Assembly: GCF_030272615.1 (NCBI RefSeq)
Contig: NC_081409.1
Span: forward strand, 646,510,468 to 646,574,467
Length of the DNA stretch: 64,000 bases
Direction: 5' to 3'
DNA from: Cryptomeria japonica
Lineage: Eukaryota > Streptophyta > Pinopsida > Cupressales > Cupressaceae
Positions within the stretch are counted from its first letter, which is position 1; each line of letters begins with the position of its first letter. Below are positions 8,966 to 19,270 of the stretch, one piece after another. A model generated the notes under the pieces. That model was not told where the DNA came from and made no database searches. It saw nothing but the letters and a program-made list of their open reading frames with translations. Position numbers and translations under genes: made by a program.

Positions 8966-11900
8966 ATGAAGTTCTAGGTAGATAAAGATGCTCCTCCAGA
9001 GTCGAGGATGACTTCCAAGTGGAAGAACATCAGCGACACCAACCTTGGACACATCAATCTGAGGGAGTTTAAGAAGCGAACGTTTGGTCTGGATAACCTT
9101 GTGCCGACCACCATTGCGCGAAAAATGAAGAAGAGTGGTATCGTGCACGCTGTTGTCTTCCTCCCCACCATGTAGTGCAATGAACTAGTAGTTGAATGTG
9201 CCAAACACTACAACCCCATCAGTAAGGATATTGTTGCACCTGATGGAAGAGTATTGGCGAATGTCAGCGATGAGGCCATCAGAGAGGCCTTCAGGATCCC
9301 TGAGTACCACAACACAGTATATATGACCAAGGACGAAGCTGACAGTCTGTACTATGATCACCTGGAAGAATATGATGCCATAGTTAATCATTCCTAGCTA
9401 GACAAGTCGAGGAAGGGTGCCTCCAAACTCCAGAGAAAGAGCCTAGTGCGAGCATACTTCAAGGAGGACATTGGGGACATGATTGTCTTGCTCAATAGAA
9501 TAATAGAAAATCCCTAGGGAGCTCCATTCGACCCCTGGATGTATTAGTTCATTAATGAAATAATTAATGGAGTAAAAAAGATAGACTGGGCCTGTATGAT
9601 CAGCGACAACCTAGACAGCCAACTAAGGAATCTGGAGGCGAATAGGACTTTCTTCATGAGTTCTTACTTGTTCTATTCTTTAGTCAGGACCTACAGATAC
9701 AGAGGTCTCACTTGTAGAGGAGAAGTTGGGAACAAGGAGAACCAATTTTTGGTATATGATTGCTATCCCCAGCTCCATATGAAGGAGAAGTTCCATTTCA
9801 AAAGGGTGAATGATGCCTTCCTGATGCACATTACCCGGACCCTTCAAGGTGGCCTGCACCAGAGGCTCTCTCAAGAGTCTATGGACTTCATCGGTCGGTT
9901 CGGGTGTTGGTACATCCAGTATCCAAAGTTCACTTACCTCCAAATTCAGGGATTCTCTGGTCCTCCATACAAGCTTCCAGCTTACCCTACCAACTGAGTG
10001 GTGTTGCTCAAGGTTGTGAGACAATTGGAGGAGTATATAGTGATTCAAAGGGATAAGCAGAAGGCGGCAGGGACATCCTCACTTATAATTGGTAATGGGT
10101 TGGAAACATGTCCATCATCATAGGCTGCAGCTACCGCTGAGAAAGAACTGGCCTGGTATCCCTTCTACCAATACAAGGCAAGAAACGATTTCAATCCATT
10201 CCATAGGATAAAGAAGATCGAAGGGACAACGTTTGAGCACGGATTAGATCTAGAAGACTATTGGGCTAATGCAGCTGATAGTTTCGAGATCCGGAAGAGG
10301 TTCTGGTCAAGAATTCCTTTAAGTATGGTTAGAGCAATGGAAGTATTCAAAGTTGCCGATCAGGTAGAAGAAAGCCTAGAACTTTAGCAGTTGGGTTTTG
10401 AGAAGAAGAAGAATGAACCTTTAGTCTTGATAGATTGGACAGAGGGAGAAAAATCAGATCTAGCAGACCTCATGAGGTCGATGGTTGAGTACTCAAGATG
10501 GTGGGCATCTGAAAAGACAAAACAGTTGAAGGCCAAAGGTGTGGTTCTAACTTATGAATTAATGGGAGTAGATGATACTCTGTCCGTCCATCCTTATACC
10601 TCCACCGGTGATGCTCGGAATCCAGAAAGTGTTGGATCTCGAAAGAGAAAGGAGTTGGGTGGAAGCTCCACAAAGTGCACAGGGAAAAGGGTTGTAGTTG
10701 AGAGAAGAGAATGCAGCGAAAGTCACTCCATCCTAAGTGCTGCTTCCATTGCGCCTGATCAGAGTACAATTGGGGAACAAGAGATGAACATCTATGTGAG
10801 TGATGATGAAGTAAGAGTGCTTTCCTAGCTAGTTGAGGAAGTTGTGGAGAAGGTCTTTCGAACTCCAGACAAGGGGCAGGATGAAGCCCCTACAATCTTC
10901 TTGGATGGCATACCAGCAAACCCAGGAGAAGCAGACAATGAGTTTGATCGGAACATTGTAGAACAATCAACCATTCCTGATTGGCTGAGAGCAAGGATAA
11001 AGGCCAATGTTCCCAAGGATGTCCACTCAACCGAGGAGGTTACCGCAGCATTCGTGGAGAAGGTGAATGAACCCACCATAGCTAAACCACGTAAACCAAC
11101 CAGGAAGTTCTCCCTGATTCAGAGAGATAGTGCTAGATTCAGGACAGTCCAGATAGCAGTGCCCAAAGAAGGGAAGACTAGGGATAATGTCACCGCAAAT
11201 GACTACAAGATTACCACCATAGAGATGGGTAAGCCTACCCAGGACCAGGAGATCCAATATTTTGACGACTCTTGCAATGTTCTAAAGACAAGGATGGCTC
11301 ATGAGAAAGAAAAGAGGAAGAAAGTGGAAGAAGAGAACCAGCAGTTGAGGAAGTATGTTCTCCATCTTACCAGCCCGCTCAACCATGAAGTCCCAACTAC
11401 TCCACCACAACCTCTTCAGCAGGGATCAATGAAGGACTATGATGAGATGAAGGGATCATACACTCAAGAAAAGGAGTGGATTTCAGACAATGTGATACAT
11501 GCTGACACCCTGGTAGAAAACTTAGTATCAGCACATGAGGCAACTTCTTTGTTGATTGATCGTATCCAGGATCTATCATCCAATTGGGAAGAAGTGGATG
11601 AAATTCAGAATGAAATACTCCCTCACCTGAAGGTTATCCGAGGCATGTCAAAGAAGAGCTTAGTGAATGCAGGCATCATACAGACAGGAGACAGGTATGA
11701 CTTCAGCATGTGGTACTATGCTCTGGTCACTCAGATTGAGGTTCTGAAGAAATCCGAGACCAAGTGTTTTGAGACAGAGGCAAGGGTTAGAGAGATCCTG
11801 GGCAAGGTATTCTGTGTGGCGTCAGAAATCTAGCAGAAGGAAAGCCTAAGGGAGAAGCATCTACAAGCAGAGATCCTGAGAGCCAGGATTCAGACAGGCT

Positions 11901-12148
11901 TTTTTCGAGATTCAGAGATGATTAACAAAGGCGATCTTTTGAAGATTGCAAACTTCCTCTCCATCGATGACAACTTCCTCACCCAAGCAGTGGAGTGGGA
12001 AGGCATCCTTGCCGCATGCGCTAACGATGTGGATCTCATCGACTTCTAGATTGGCGGTTTGCCAAGTGTCACCATGGAGGAGGTCAAGCTCGTGGTGTCT
12101 TGTTATGTTGAATCTCTGAAAGAGGAAAGTGGCCACTCACCTCAGTAA
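8966..12148 (+). pseudogene. Long unknown retroelement-type ORF with ten in-frame TAGs
   Basis: I do not recognise this protein. A single frame runs from ATG 8966 to TAA 12146-12148 with no frameshift, about 1,060 codons. It is interrupted by TAG at 8975, 9173, 9395, 9515, 9545, 10121, 10385, 10826, 11831 and 12047, and by one TGA at 9995. The first third (to about 9995) is a compact, Trp/Tyr-rich domain. The middle (10391-10830) is charged. The last third (10844-12145) is acidic and helix-prone, with a likely coiled coil around 11290-11350 (KEKRKKVEEENQQLRKY). No RT, integrase, protease or zinc knuckle is visible. The general plan, a globular N-terminal part then a coiled-coil tail, resembles the ORF2 protein at 25.1-28.5 kb, but I see no firm residue alignment. 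The start is the first in-frame Met after the 95 bp array, and a second Met follows 16 codons later. Confidence 0.55.
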
Positions 12149-12206
12149 AATTAGCAGCTGTGCCACTTGTCGCTCTTTCATTTGCTTGAACTGATAGTAT
12201 TTTGGG

Positions 12207-12224
12207 AAACCCTAATTAGGGTTT
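12207..12224. promoter_or_regulatory. Telobox palindrome AAACCCTAATTAGGGTTT
   Basis: This is an 18 bp perfect palindrome made of two back-to-back AAACCCTAA teloboxes, 64 bases upstream of the TATA box at 12288. Teloboxes are known plant promoter elements bound by telobox/TRB-type Myb proteins. A role here is inference. Confidence 0.5.
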
Positions 12225-12287
12225 AGGACTTTCAATCTTGGCCCTTGATCACTGTTTGATCTCGGTCATTCATTTATTTTTGAGAAA

Positions 12288-12297
12288 CTATATAAGG
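12288..12297 (+). promoter_or_regulatory. TATA box CTATATAAGG
   Basis: It is a consensus-quality plant TATA box. The sequence about 30 bases downstream (CCTCTCATTTGAAAAGG) would hold the start site. It is probably an LTR promoter, on context. Confidence 0.5.
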
Positions 12298-13890
12298 TTG
12301 CCTCCTCTCATTTGAAAAGGGTGAGGTTTTTTTGATGTATTGTTGCTTAAAGTCATTTCCAGATAATATATTACATGTGCGTTGCTTTGTAATCTCTATT
12401 ATTTGAATGATTTGCATGGTTTCAATTGCCTCAACACTTAGTTAGAAATAATTTAGATTTGCTTTCATTGCTGTTAATTTTAATGAAGGATTTGATAAGT
12501 ATCAATTGATGGTGTATTTCTGCTCATACTTTTGGTAAATGGATGATTTCCATTCTACCGTGCAAAGTTAGTCTGAGCCCATCCCCTGTGCATCCCAACA
12601 TCTCGATCATAAGCACAACCCATTGAAGATTGTACTGGCCTTGTGTAGTTGTCCCTAGTGTGGCAAAGCAAGGTTTGGTTTCTCGGAAACATCCAATTGA
12701 TACCGTCTCCAGAATTCGTAGGATTAGATTAGCCTTCCTGAACCCTATCTCTTTTTCCCTTTCTTTTGAAAGTCTAAATCCCAGAAAATCCCCCAAAAAA
12801 AAAGGAGAAGAAGAGCCTAAAATTGCTAAATCCATCTAAGTCCAGCAGTTCAAGATACTTGTCAAACGTAAGTCCCCCTTGAAAATTTCAGCATAAACTA
12901 CCCAAGAGCTATTCCACTAAAGTCGCTTGTTCGCATATATAGACCTTGGAATCGATAGTGATTTTTCAAGAGAGGATAGAATACCTTCGGGTATCCTATC
13001 CTAATGTTTGGTAGATGATAAAACAAACATCAACAGGACCATTACAATCATAAAATCACTCAACCACTTACTCAGTGGGAGGACTGAAATTCATAACTGA
13101 ATTACAGAACAAGAAGGCGGCTAAGGCAGCCTTTTCCACTTATCCAGTGGGCAAGCAACCTCCAGAAATGGTTAGTAGTACTACTACTTAACCTTACAAT
13201 TTAGAAAGACAATATTAGAGATGATATCCAATGCAGATTACAGCAAGAAACAACTAACAAATTAACTCAAATCATGCTACTGCTGCTGTCCCAAAAATTT
13301 GAAGTCAAACAAGCATAACTAGTCTCAACCAGCAACACCAAAATAATCATAACTCGCTCAAATAAAGTCGGAAACACACCAAATCAAATGCGAATGAAAG
13401 ATATAACCTGGACAATGAAACATGCACACAAAACTTGCAGTCCATTCACCTCAAAACAACAACACTCATCCCAATGCACCTCTAGAATAGTACGTCGCAG
13501 CTGAAAGGTACGATTTGCAACTAAAAATCCAATTCTTCAAATCAACGGCTATAAAATTGCAGACTATATCACCTCCATGCCATGTTTCAATAGAGCTAAT
13601 ACCCGGAATGAAGGAATCACTTGGTCAAGAGGTATGAGCAAAATATGGTTTCAGCAACTCCGCGACCAGCAGCAAGAAAACAATCGAAAATCCACACAAT
13701 TACACTCCACACTCAGCAAAACACTCTCTTACAGCAATGGAAATACAAGAACACAGCTAGGTACTATCTTCCAAGTACGAAACTGAGACTTAGTTAGGAA
13801 GCCACACTTCGAAGCTCAGATTTTCAATCGCCAAACCGACAGCATAACAATGCAATTTCATAAGATATCCAAATGGGAGACAAGGCACCT

Positions 13891-13900
13891 GTATTTATAG
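13891..13900 (-). promoter_or_regulatory. Minus-strand TATA box CTATAAATAC
   Basis: On the + strand it reads GTATTTATAG. It is preceded (on the minus strand) by GGGAAAAAA and followed by AGGTGCC. It is the best promoter-like site in 13.0-14.7 kb. Confidence 0.4.
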
Positions 13901-14364
13901 TTTTTTCCCTTTGAAATTCAAATGTAAATGCTCCCAAATTCACATGTCCAATTCGCATTTCATTTCACTATCACATGGCGTCCAAATGACATTTCATTTC
14001 ATTTCCCAAGGTAGGCGCCCAAGTTGCATTTTATCCAATAATTAATTAAGTTCGAACTTGCCTAAGTCTTCAACAATAAATTAATGCATTCTTCAAATTT
14101 CAACACCTAACTTAGGAAATAATAACATTGATATTAGATATAAATATGTCTTTTCCTAAGTCACCCAATATAACATTAGTGAGTAATAAAATAATTAAAT
14201 ATTAAACCTTAGGATAAGGAAATAATATTTAGTTAAATCACTTATGATTCCAATACTGATTATCAACAAAAACCAAGATGAAGCTGAGCAATGACGACCA
14301 CTGAACTGCTACAGAATCAGGACCCTATCCAAATTGCTAAAAATAGAATTGCTCAATACTGCCA

Positions 14365-14382
14365 CTTACTAAAAATAGTAAG
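14365..14382. repeat. Short inverted repeat CTTACTA-AAAA-TAGTAAG
   Basis: Perfect 7 bp arms surround a 4 base loop. A near-identical copy lies at 14479-14496, 114 bases away, with loop AAAG. Both are in the upstream part of the minus-strand LTR-like region. Confidence 0.7.
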
Positions 14383-14478
14383 TCATGAAATACTCCTCCG
14401 AAAAACATGATCTTCGCACTCGGAGAAAAAGCTTGGAAAGCTCAGTAAGATAGCATCATCCAAACAGCCAAACCCTAA

Positions 14479-14496
14479 CTTACTAAAAGTAGTAAG
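14479..14496. repeat. Second copy of the CTTACTA/TAGTAAG inverted repeat
   Basis: The arms are the same as at 14365 with one base changed in the loop. AAACCCTAA-like sequence lies immediately to the left (14470-14478). Confidence 0.7.
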
Positions 14497-14719
14497 TTCA
14501 CACTTCACCAAAAAATCAAATGCATGTTATGTCACCTTGGAGCTCATGAAAAACCCAGAAGGAAACCATAGACAGAATCGAAGAATTCCCTCATGGTAAA
14601 CCCTAAAAAGCTCGTGCAAAACTCCACAAAAGTTGGAAACCCTAATTCTCTTTTCCAAATAGCCTATGGGTCTTCGGAATAGGCCAATGGACCATTGAAC
14701 TAAACACTGCGGTGAAGAG

Positions 14720-15780
14720 GACATTACACATGTGCAACAATAGCACACTCTGAAGTTTCCCTCCCAGGAACAAAACCATTGTGATCAACAGACACAATCC
14801 TAGGAATGAGTTTAGCCAACCGAACTGAAATTGCCTTAGTGGTGATAAAAGGTATTCCATAAAGCAATAGGATGAAAATCAGAAAAAAAATTAGGATTGT
14901 CCATCTTAGGGATAATGGCAATAAGAGTAGTGTTGAGCTCCTTCAAAATAGTAAAACATCATTCCCCACAAAATCCCACTATTTTTGAAAAACAAAGCCA
15001 TGAACCCATCTGGTCCTGGAGCCTTCTCTGGAGACATGGAAAAGACCACCTCTGTTAACTCAAGGCTAGTAAAAGGAGTCATGAGCATCTTATTATCATC
15101 CTCCCTAACAAGTGGAGGGATTGAATTAACAGAGCTATTATCCGAAGTGACTGACTCAGCAGAAATCAAGGACTTACAAAATTTAACAGCCTCTGAAGTG
15201 ATGGCACCATCATCAGTTAGACGATTCCCATTGGAATCATGAATACAAGATATTCTATTACGCTGTCTCTTTAGTTTGGTTGAAGAATGAAAAAACTTTG
15301 TATTCCTATCACCTTCTAATAACCATAAGTCCCTAGATTTTTGCCTACAATAAGATTCTTCTCGAGCCAAAACTTCCTCAAGCTGGGCTTTCAAACATTT
15401 AAGCCTATTAAAGGACAAATAATCCATACCAGAATTTTAAATAACCTCATTCATCCGCTCAATTTCTTCTGAATCCTAGCCTTTTCACCAAAAATATTCT
15501 TAAAATGCAAAGAATTCCATTCTCTAATCTTACCTTTAAGAAATACCAACTTCTTAACAATCTGATACATCTTAGATCCACTAGAATGAGGAGCAGACAA
15601 CCACCACATTTTCAGCAGGGGTAAAAAAGATTGATCCCTAAACCACATCGGTTTGAATTTGAAAGGAAGCTTCCTAAAGGGCCTATCCTCAAGAATAGAA
15701 AATAAAATAGAAAAATGATCCAAACCAGTATTTAATACGAAATACTGGAAATGCTTGAAACTCATAATCTGATTATATTT
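14720..15780 (-). mobile_element. LINE (L1-type) ORF2 fragment, truncated both ends
   Basis: This is a non-LTR retrotransposon endonuclease-reverse transcriptase fragment. Reading leftwards from 15765, the end of the endonuclease domain appears first (LDHFSILF then PFKFKPMWFRDQSF, about 15620-15720). The linker follows, with SRDLWLLEGDRNTKFFHSST (about 15290-15340) and then MSPEKAPGPDGFMALFFKNSG (about 14975-15040), the conserved entry to the RT domain. A last RT block (ISVRLAKLIPRIVSVDHNGFVPGRE) lies at about 14765-14840 in another frame. The catalytic RT motifs further on are missing because the homology stops near 14720. Frame changes fall at about 14910 and 15440. The endonuclease N-terminus is also missing, as expected for a 5'-truncated LINE, and the 3' loss may be due to the LTR-like sequence to the left. 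Confidence 0.85.
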
Positions 15781-17128
15781 TACTGACCTAAAATTTATAC
15801 GATGTTAAACATTTCCATGTACTAACTAAAAATTAAACTTAAAACTATCCCTTTCTCTGGAGAAGTCTACTGCTGTATGATCAACCCAGCTAATGACTGT
15901 TCTAAATGTGATGATTACTTTATCCAACTCCCCTGTCACTCTTTTCATCTCAGTTGTTACATTCTATCATTTTTTGATTATCACACTGTGGATTCATATA
16001 GCAATCTCTTACCAATTGATTATGCTAATCAGTATTTTTGTGAATCAGATGGTATAAATAATCCCGAGTTTCTAAATCAGACTACAAATTTTAAACTATG
16101 ACCTCCCATTTACACATTTGGACCATTTTTATTCACCATTTTTCTCCCCCCATTGACATCTTAAGCCTGAAGTTTGAAGAGCTTATGCATGTGTTATGTT
16201 TAATATTCTAAGATTTTTTTAACTGTAAGTTCAATGAGAGCTCATCTTAAAAATAACATCTCGAAAGCAAAGGTCAGTTCTAACAAAAATTCCACCAGAC
16301 AGTTCTTCAGTTCCACATCCAGGTAGGAAACTCGTCAATTTAATATTTAGCAAGGCTTGGACTTAATATCTGCAGCTCAATGGATTACCAGTGTTACATA
16401 TACTTCATCCTGCATGATCTGTTAGATATTTTTCTCAAGTCCATACAATGGTAGACACTTCTATCAAAATAATATAATGTAATTTTCATGTTTGTATTTT
16501 AGCATTTATTTTCATTATTTCATGTTTTCTTTTTCTAATTTGTTCTAGGGAAGAACATCATATTTGGTCTCAGAGCTCTTTCAAGGGTGTGTTTTGCTAC
16601 ATTTGTTTTTTTGTCTCCCAATCTTCTTATATGATTGTCGAGTGCATGCTCTCAGGTTACTATTGAAGGAACCTGGTGCTCTATATGTGGCTACAAATTT
16701 TAAAAGTGATGGCACTATATTTAACCCAATGTATTACTCTTCTTTTTCAGGAGTTAGTTTTTCCATTTTTATGATAGATGCCCCATATCAAGGATTTTAA
16801 AATATCACAAAAGAGATATCAGTTTGGTTTAAGCTGGATTCTCTATATAGGTTTCCAGTGAAGGATAGACAGGTTGGACTTCAAAATGATGTCATCAAAT
16901 AGCCTTTGTATATGGTCTTGAGATTCTATATATCTTTAGGTATATTGGAAGAGTTCATAAAAGTTCTGAAAACCTAGCCCTGGGATACCATTAATCATCT
17001 ATAACATGTGATACATTAGTAAGTACTTATCTTCGAGAAGTTACATTCTATTAGATTCATTTGGATCACTATATTTGTGTAATCACAAAAACAAACTTTC
17101 CACAATAAATAACTTTCTACTGAGTAAT
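15781..17128. other. AT-rich stretch with no recognised gene
   Basis: Short frames such as 15877-16101 and 16564-16800 (+) have no motif I can name. I see no LTR, tail or tandem structure. Confidence 0.4.
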
Positions 17129-17129
17129 G

Positions 17130-17191
17130 AATCATAGAAATTGGCCATATTAATCATCAGAATCATAAAAATTGGCCATATTAATCATCAA
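17130..17191 (+). repeat. 31 bp direct tandem duplication
   Basis: Two adjacent copies of AATCATAGAAATTGGCCATA plus TTAATCATCA follow each other with one substitution and a changed last base. Confidence 0.8.
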
Positions 17192-17479
17192 TTTAAGGAT
17201 GATCTAATAGTAAGAGAAAAAAAAAGACAATATTAAAAATGTTGAAGTTCTTGTGTAAAATCATCACTTGATTGATTGTTCCATTTTAACCCTCTTTTCA
17301 AGTTGATTATTTTGGTATACTACTTTGGCACACCATTCCTTTAGCCACTTTCAAACCCATCCTAATGGAAAATGCCTACTCAAGTGAAGTGGATGCCAAA
17401 ATGACTGCTAAATTTGAGGAATTTTACTCTTGCATTTTCTCCATTAATCTTTCAATCGTTTATCAGGTCTTGAATTATT

Positions 17480-19270
17480 GCATGACTATTTTAAGCATAC
17501 AAACTCTAGTTCTCGCTCCAGTATAATGCGTTTAAGACATAACTTGATTCATCAAAATTTGATGGTACAAACCCTACTATTTTGATATACCATGTTGAAT
17601 AGTATTTTACTATCCATAATACTCCTTGCAGAACATAGTCCCTATTGCCTCTTTCAACTTGAAAAATGAATCAATTCTAGTGGCATAAATAATATAGTAA
17701 GACCAATCATGAGCCTAATTGGACTAAATTCATAGAATTTCTTTTTTTTTCACTTCAATCATAATCCCTATGAATATATTATAGAAGATTTTAACCAAGT
17801 TATGGTAACTTAGTTTTTTATGTGATTATGAAACAAAATTCGAGAAACTTGCTTCCTCAAAGTGAATGCTTGATAGATACTTTCTTAATTACTCATTTAA
17901 TTAGTGGCCTTTGGGGAAACTCATGTTGTGGTTAAAATGCTCAAACCTGAAGATATGATCATATTTTGGCCAACATTGTAGAAGATTATTTAACAACGTA
18001 ATATTGCTTCTCCAATTTCACTCCCTTCACTCCTAATATGGTAAAATGTCTTTGTCTGAAATTCCACAGATCATGCCACACCTATGAATATCTTACTGAA
18101 GAATAAATGATAGTGCGTTGAGATAAAGGGTTGTGTTACACCATTGATGATAAATTTAGTAATAGTCAATCATTGTGCTAAATAAAAATATTTTCTTGAT
18201 GTGGAATCTTCACTAGGGACAAATGAATGGGGAGATGATAAAGAAGCCCAAGAAGAAGAAAAATCTTTGGTTGAGGATATACATTTTAATGCGTATTCTG
18301 AAATATTAGTGCATTAACTGATTAGAATGTCCACTCCCTAAACTATGAATATTAAAGGTTTTTTAAAGAAAAGGCCTCTCATTATTCTTATTGATTTCAA
18401 CCCTAAATTGGACAAACAAGTAGATTTTGATCAACCCTTTTTGTAATTTTGAATTAATGATTGGTAATGGCTGAGCCATACCGCATGAGTGTGAGTGTTT
18501 AAAATATTTGTATTTCCATTAGAGACTATATTGTCAAATCCAATATATTTTCCCTACTCATAGGAGGTTGTGACAAATTTTGATCCACACTCTCGGTCCC
18601 ATCTTATGCGACTTTTATACACTCTTGGTGAAATTCAATGATAATAGTAAATACACATCATGAAGACTCACACCTAGTTTTATTTGTCTTATTGGCTCTC
18701 ATTGCATGAACAAATTACTGAAAAAAGAATCTTATGAGATTAATTCTCAAATTTTTTTGGTTCAACTCGTGGAATCATTAATTTCCAAACAGCCGAAGGA
18801 TCGCCTGCAACTCTTGTAGATCTCCATGCAATTATCTTTTTTGAAACCAATTGACTTACTACCGTATCATCTTAAAAATTATGCCATTCACGTTTTATCC
18901 ATGTGCACACCTCTAAAAATCCATTCATATCTGTACGCATTTTTGTAAAAGATTCAAATTGAGAAATTACTTCCTTGTTCCAATGGTTTAGTTGACTTAG
19001 TACAAGTCCTTACTGCTCCTCATTCTTATTGGTATGCAAAAATGATAGTTGTTTGTTGCTTTGAATTTATTTTTGTGACCTATATGAAATCATCATGAAG
19101 CATAAATCTCTCATTCCAATGGTATTTGAGGTCTTAGACAAACTGTATGGTGCTCATTTTTTAAATATATTTTTATGGTCGTACTATCTTCTTATCATGT
19201 TAGAGCATGGATGAATATTTAGATGAATTTTATTGTAGGACTTCCAAAGTTTCTAAGTAAATAATTGTTA
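17480..19270 (+). pseudogene. Strongly decayed Ty3/gypsy gag-protease-RT
   Basis: There is no long open frame, but three domains appear in the right order. Gag: KFDGTNPTILIYHVE at 17555-17600, then an aromatic-rich continuation (FIEFLFFHFN, YEYIIEDFNQVM) to about 17815, matching the Retrotrans_gag domain plan. Protease: MNIKGFLKKRPLIILIDF at about 18345-18398, where DF-N stands in place of the catalytic D-S/T-G, followed by LLIGGCDKF (about 18558) at the usual post-protease position. RT: MKHKSLIPMVFEVLDKLYGAHF at about 19095-19160, the block before the first catalytic Asp, then WSYY. The catalytic RT motifs are not found. Order and spacing fit a chromovirus-like element. Stops and shifts are so many that the element must be old. 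Confidence 0.6.

Larger units (their letters stand above)
12149..13015 (+). other. LTR-like non-coding sequence with promoter motifs
   Basis: This stretch follows the long frame directly. It has a telobox palindrome at 12207-12224, a strong TATA box at 12288-12297, and downstream a GATTTGCATGG-type T-rich region. From 12540 the sequence is more GC-rich without a credible gene, and short frames on both strands (12524-12839) lack recognisable motifs. The arrangement suits the U3/R part of a + strand LTR, which could be the 3' LTR of the element carrying the 8966-12148 frame, but no second copy lies upstream. Confidence 0.35.
13016..14720 (-). mobile_element. LTR-like sequence, minus strand, probably solo or truncated
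   Basis: No coding sequence is recognisable. Read on the minus strand, it has a TATA box CTATAAATAC (13891-13900) with AT-rich upstream sequence to about 14500, and a mixed, moderately GC-rich downstream part to about 13020, which is the layout of U3-R-U5. Its right edge lies close to where the LINE reading frame at 14720-14900 stops making sense, so it may have inserted into the LINE. Exact ends, terminal TG/CA and a target duplication could not be established. Confidence 0.35.

Noticed and set aside
8966-12148. Genome-wide reassignment of TAG as a sense codon
   Set aside because: Other elements in the window have TAG at conserved glutamines next to other inactivating lesions, and this is most likely nuclear plant DNA, which uses the standard code. 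Deamination of CAG is simpler.
12524-12839. Frames on both strands over a GC-richer stretch
   Set aside because: They are mutually exclusive shadows without domain similarity, and the region fits LTR or untranslated sequence better.
16564-16800. 78-codon frame with hydrophobic start and a GALYVATNFKSDGT segment
   Set aside because: It is isolated in AT-rich sequence, with no family motif and no splice or promoter context I could support.
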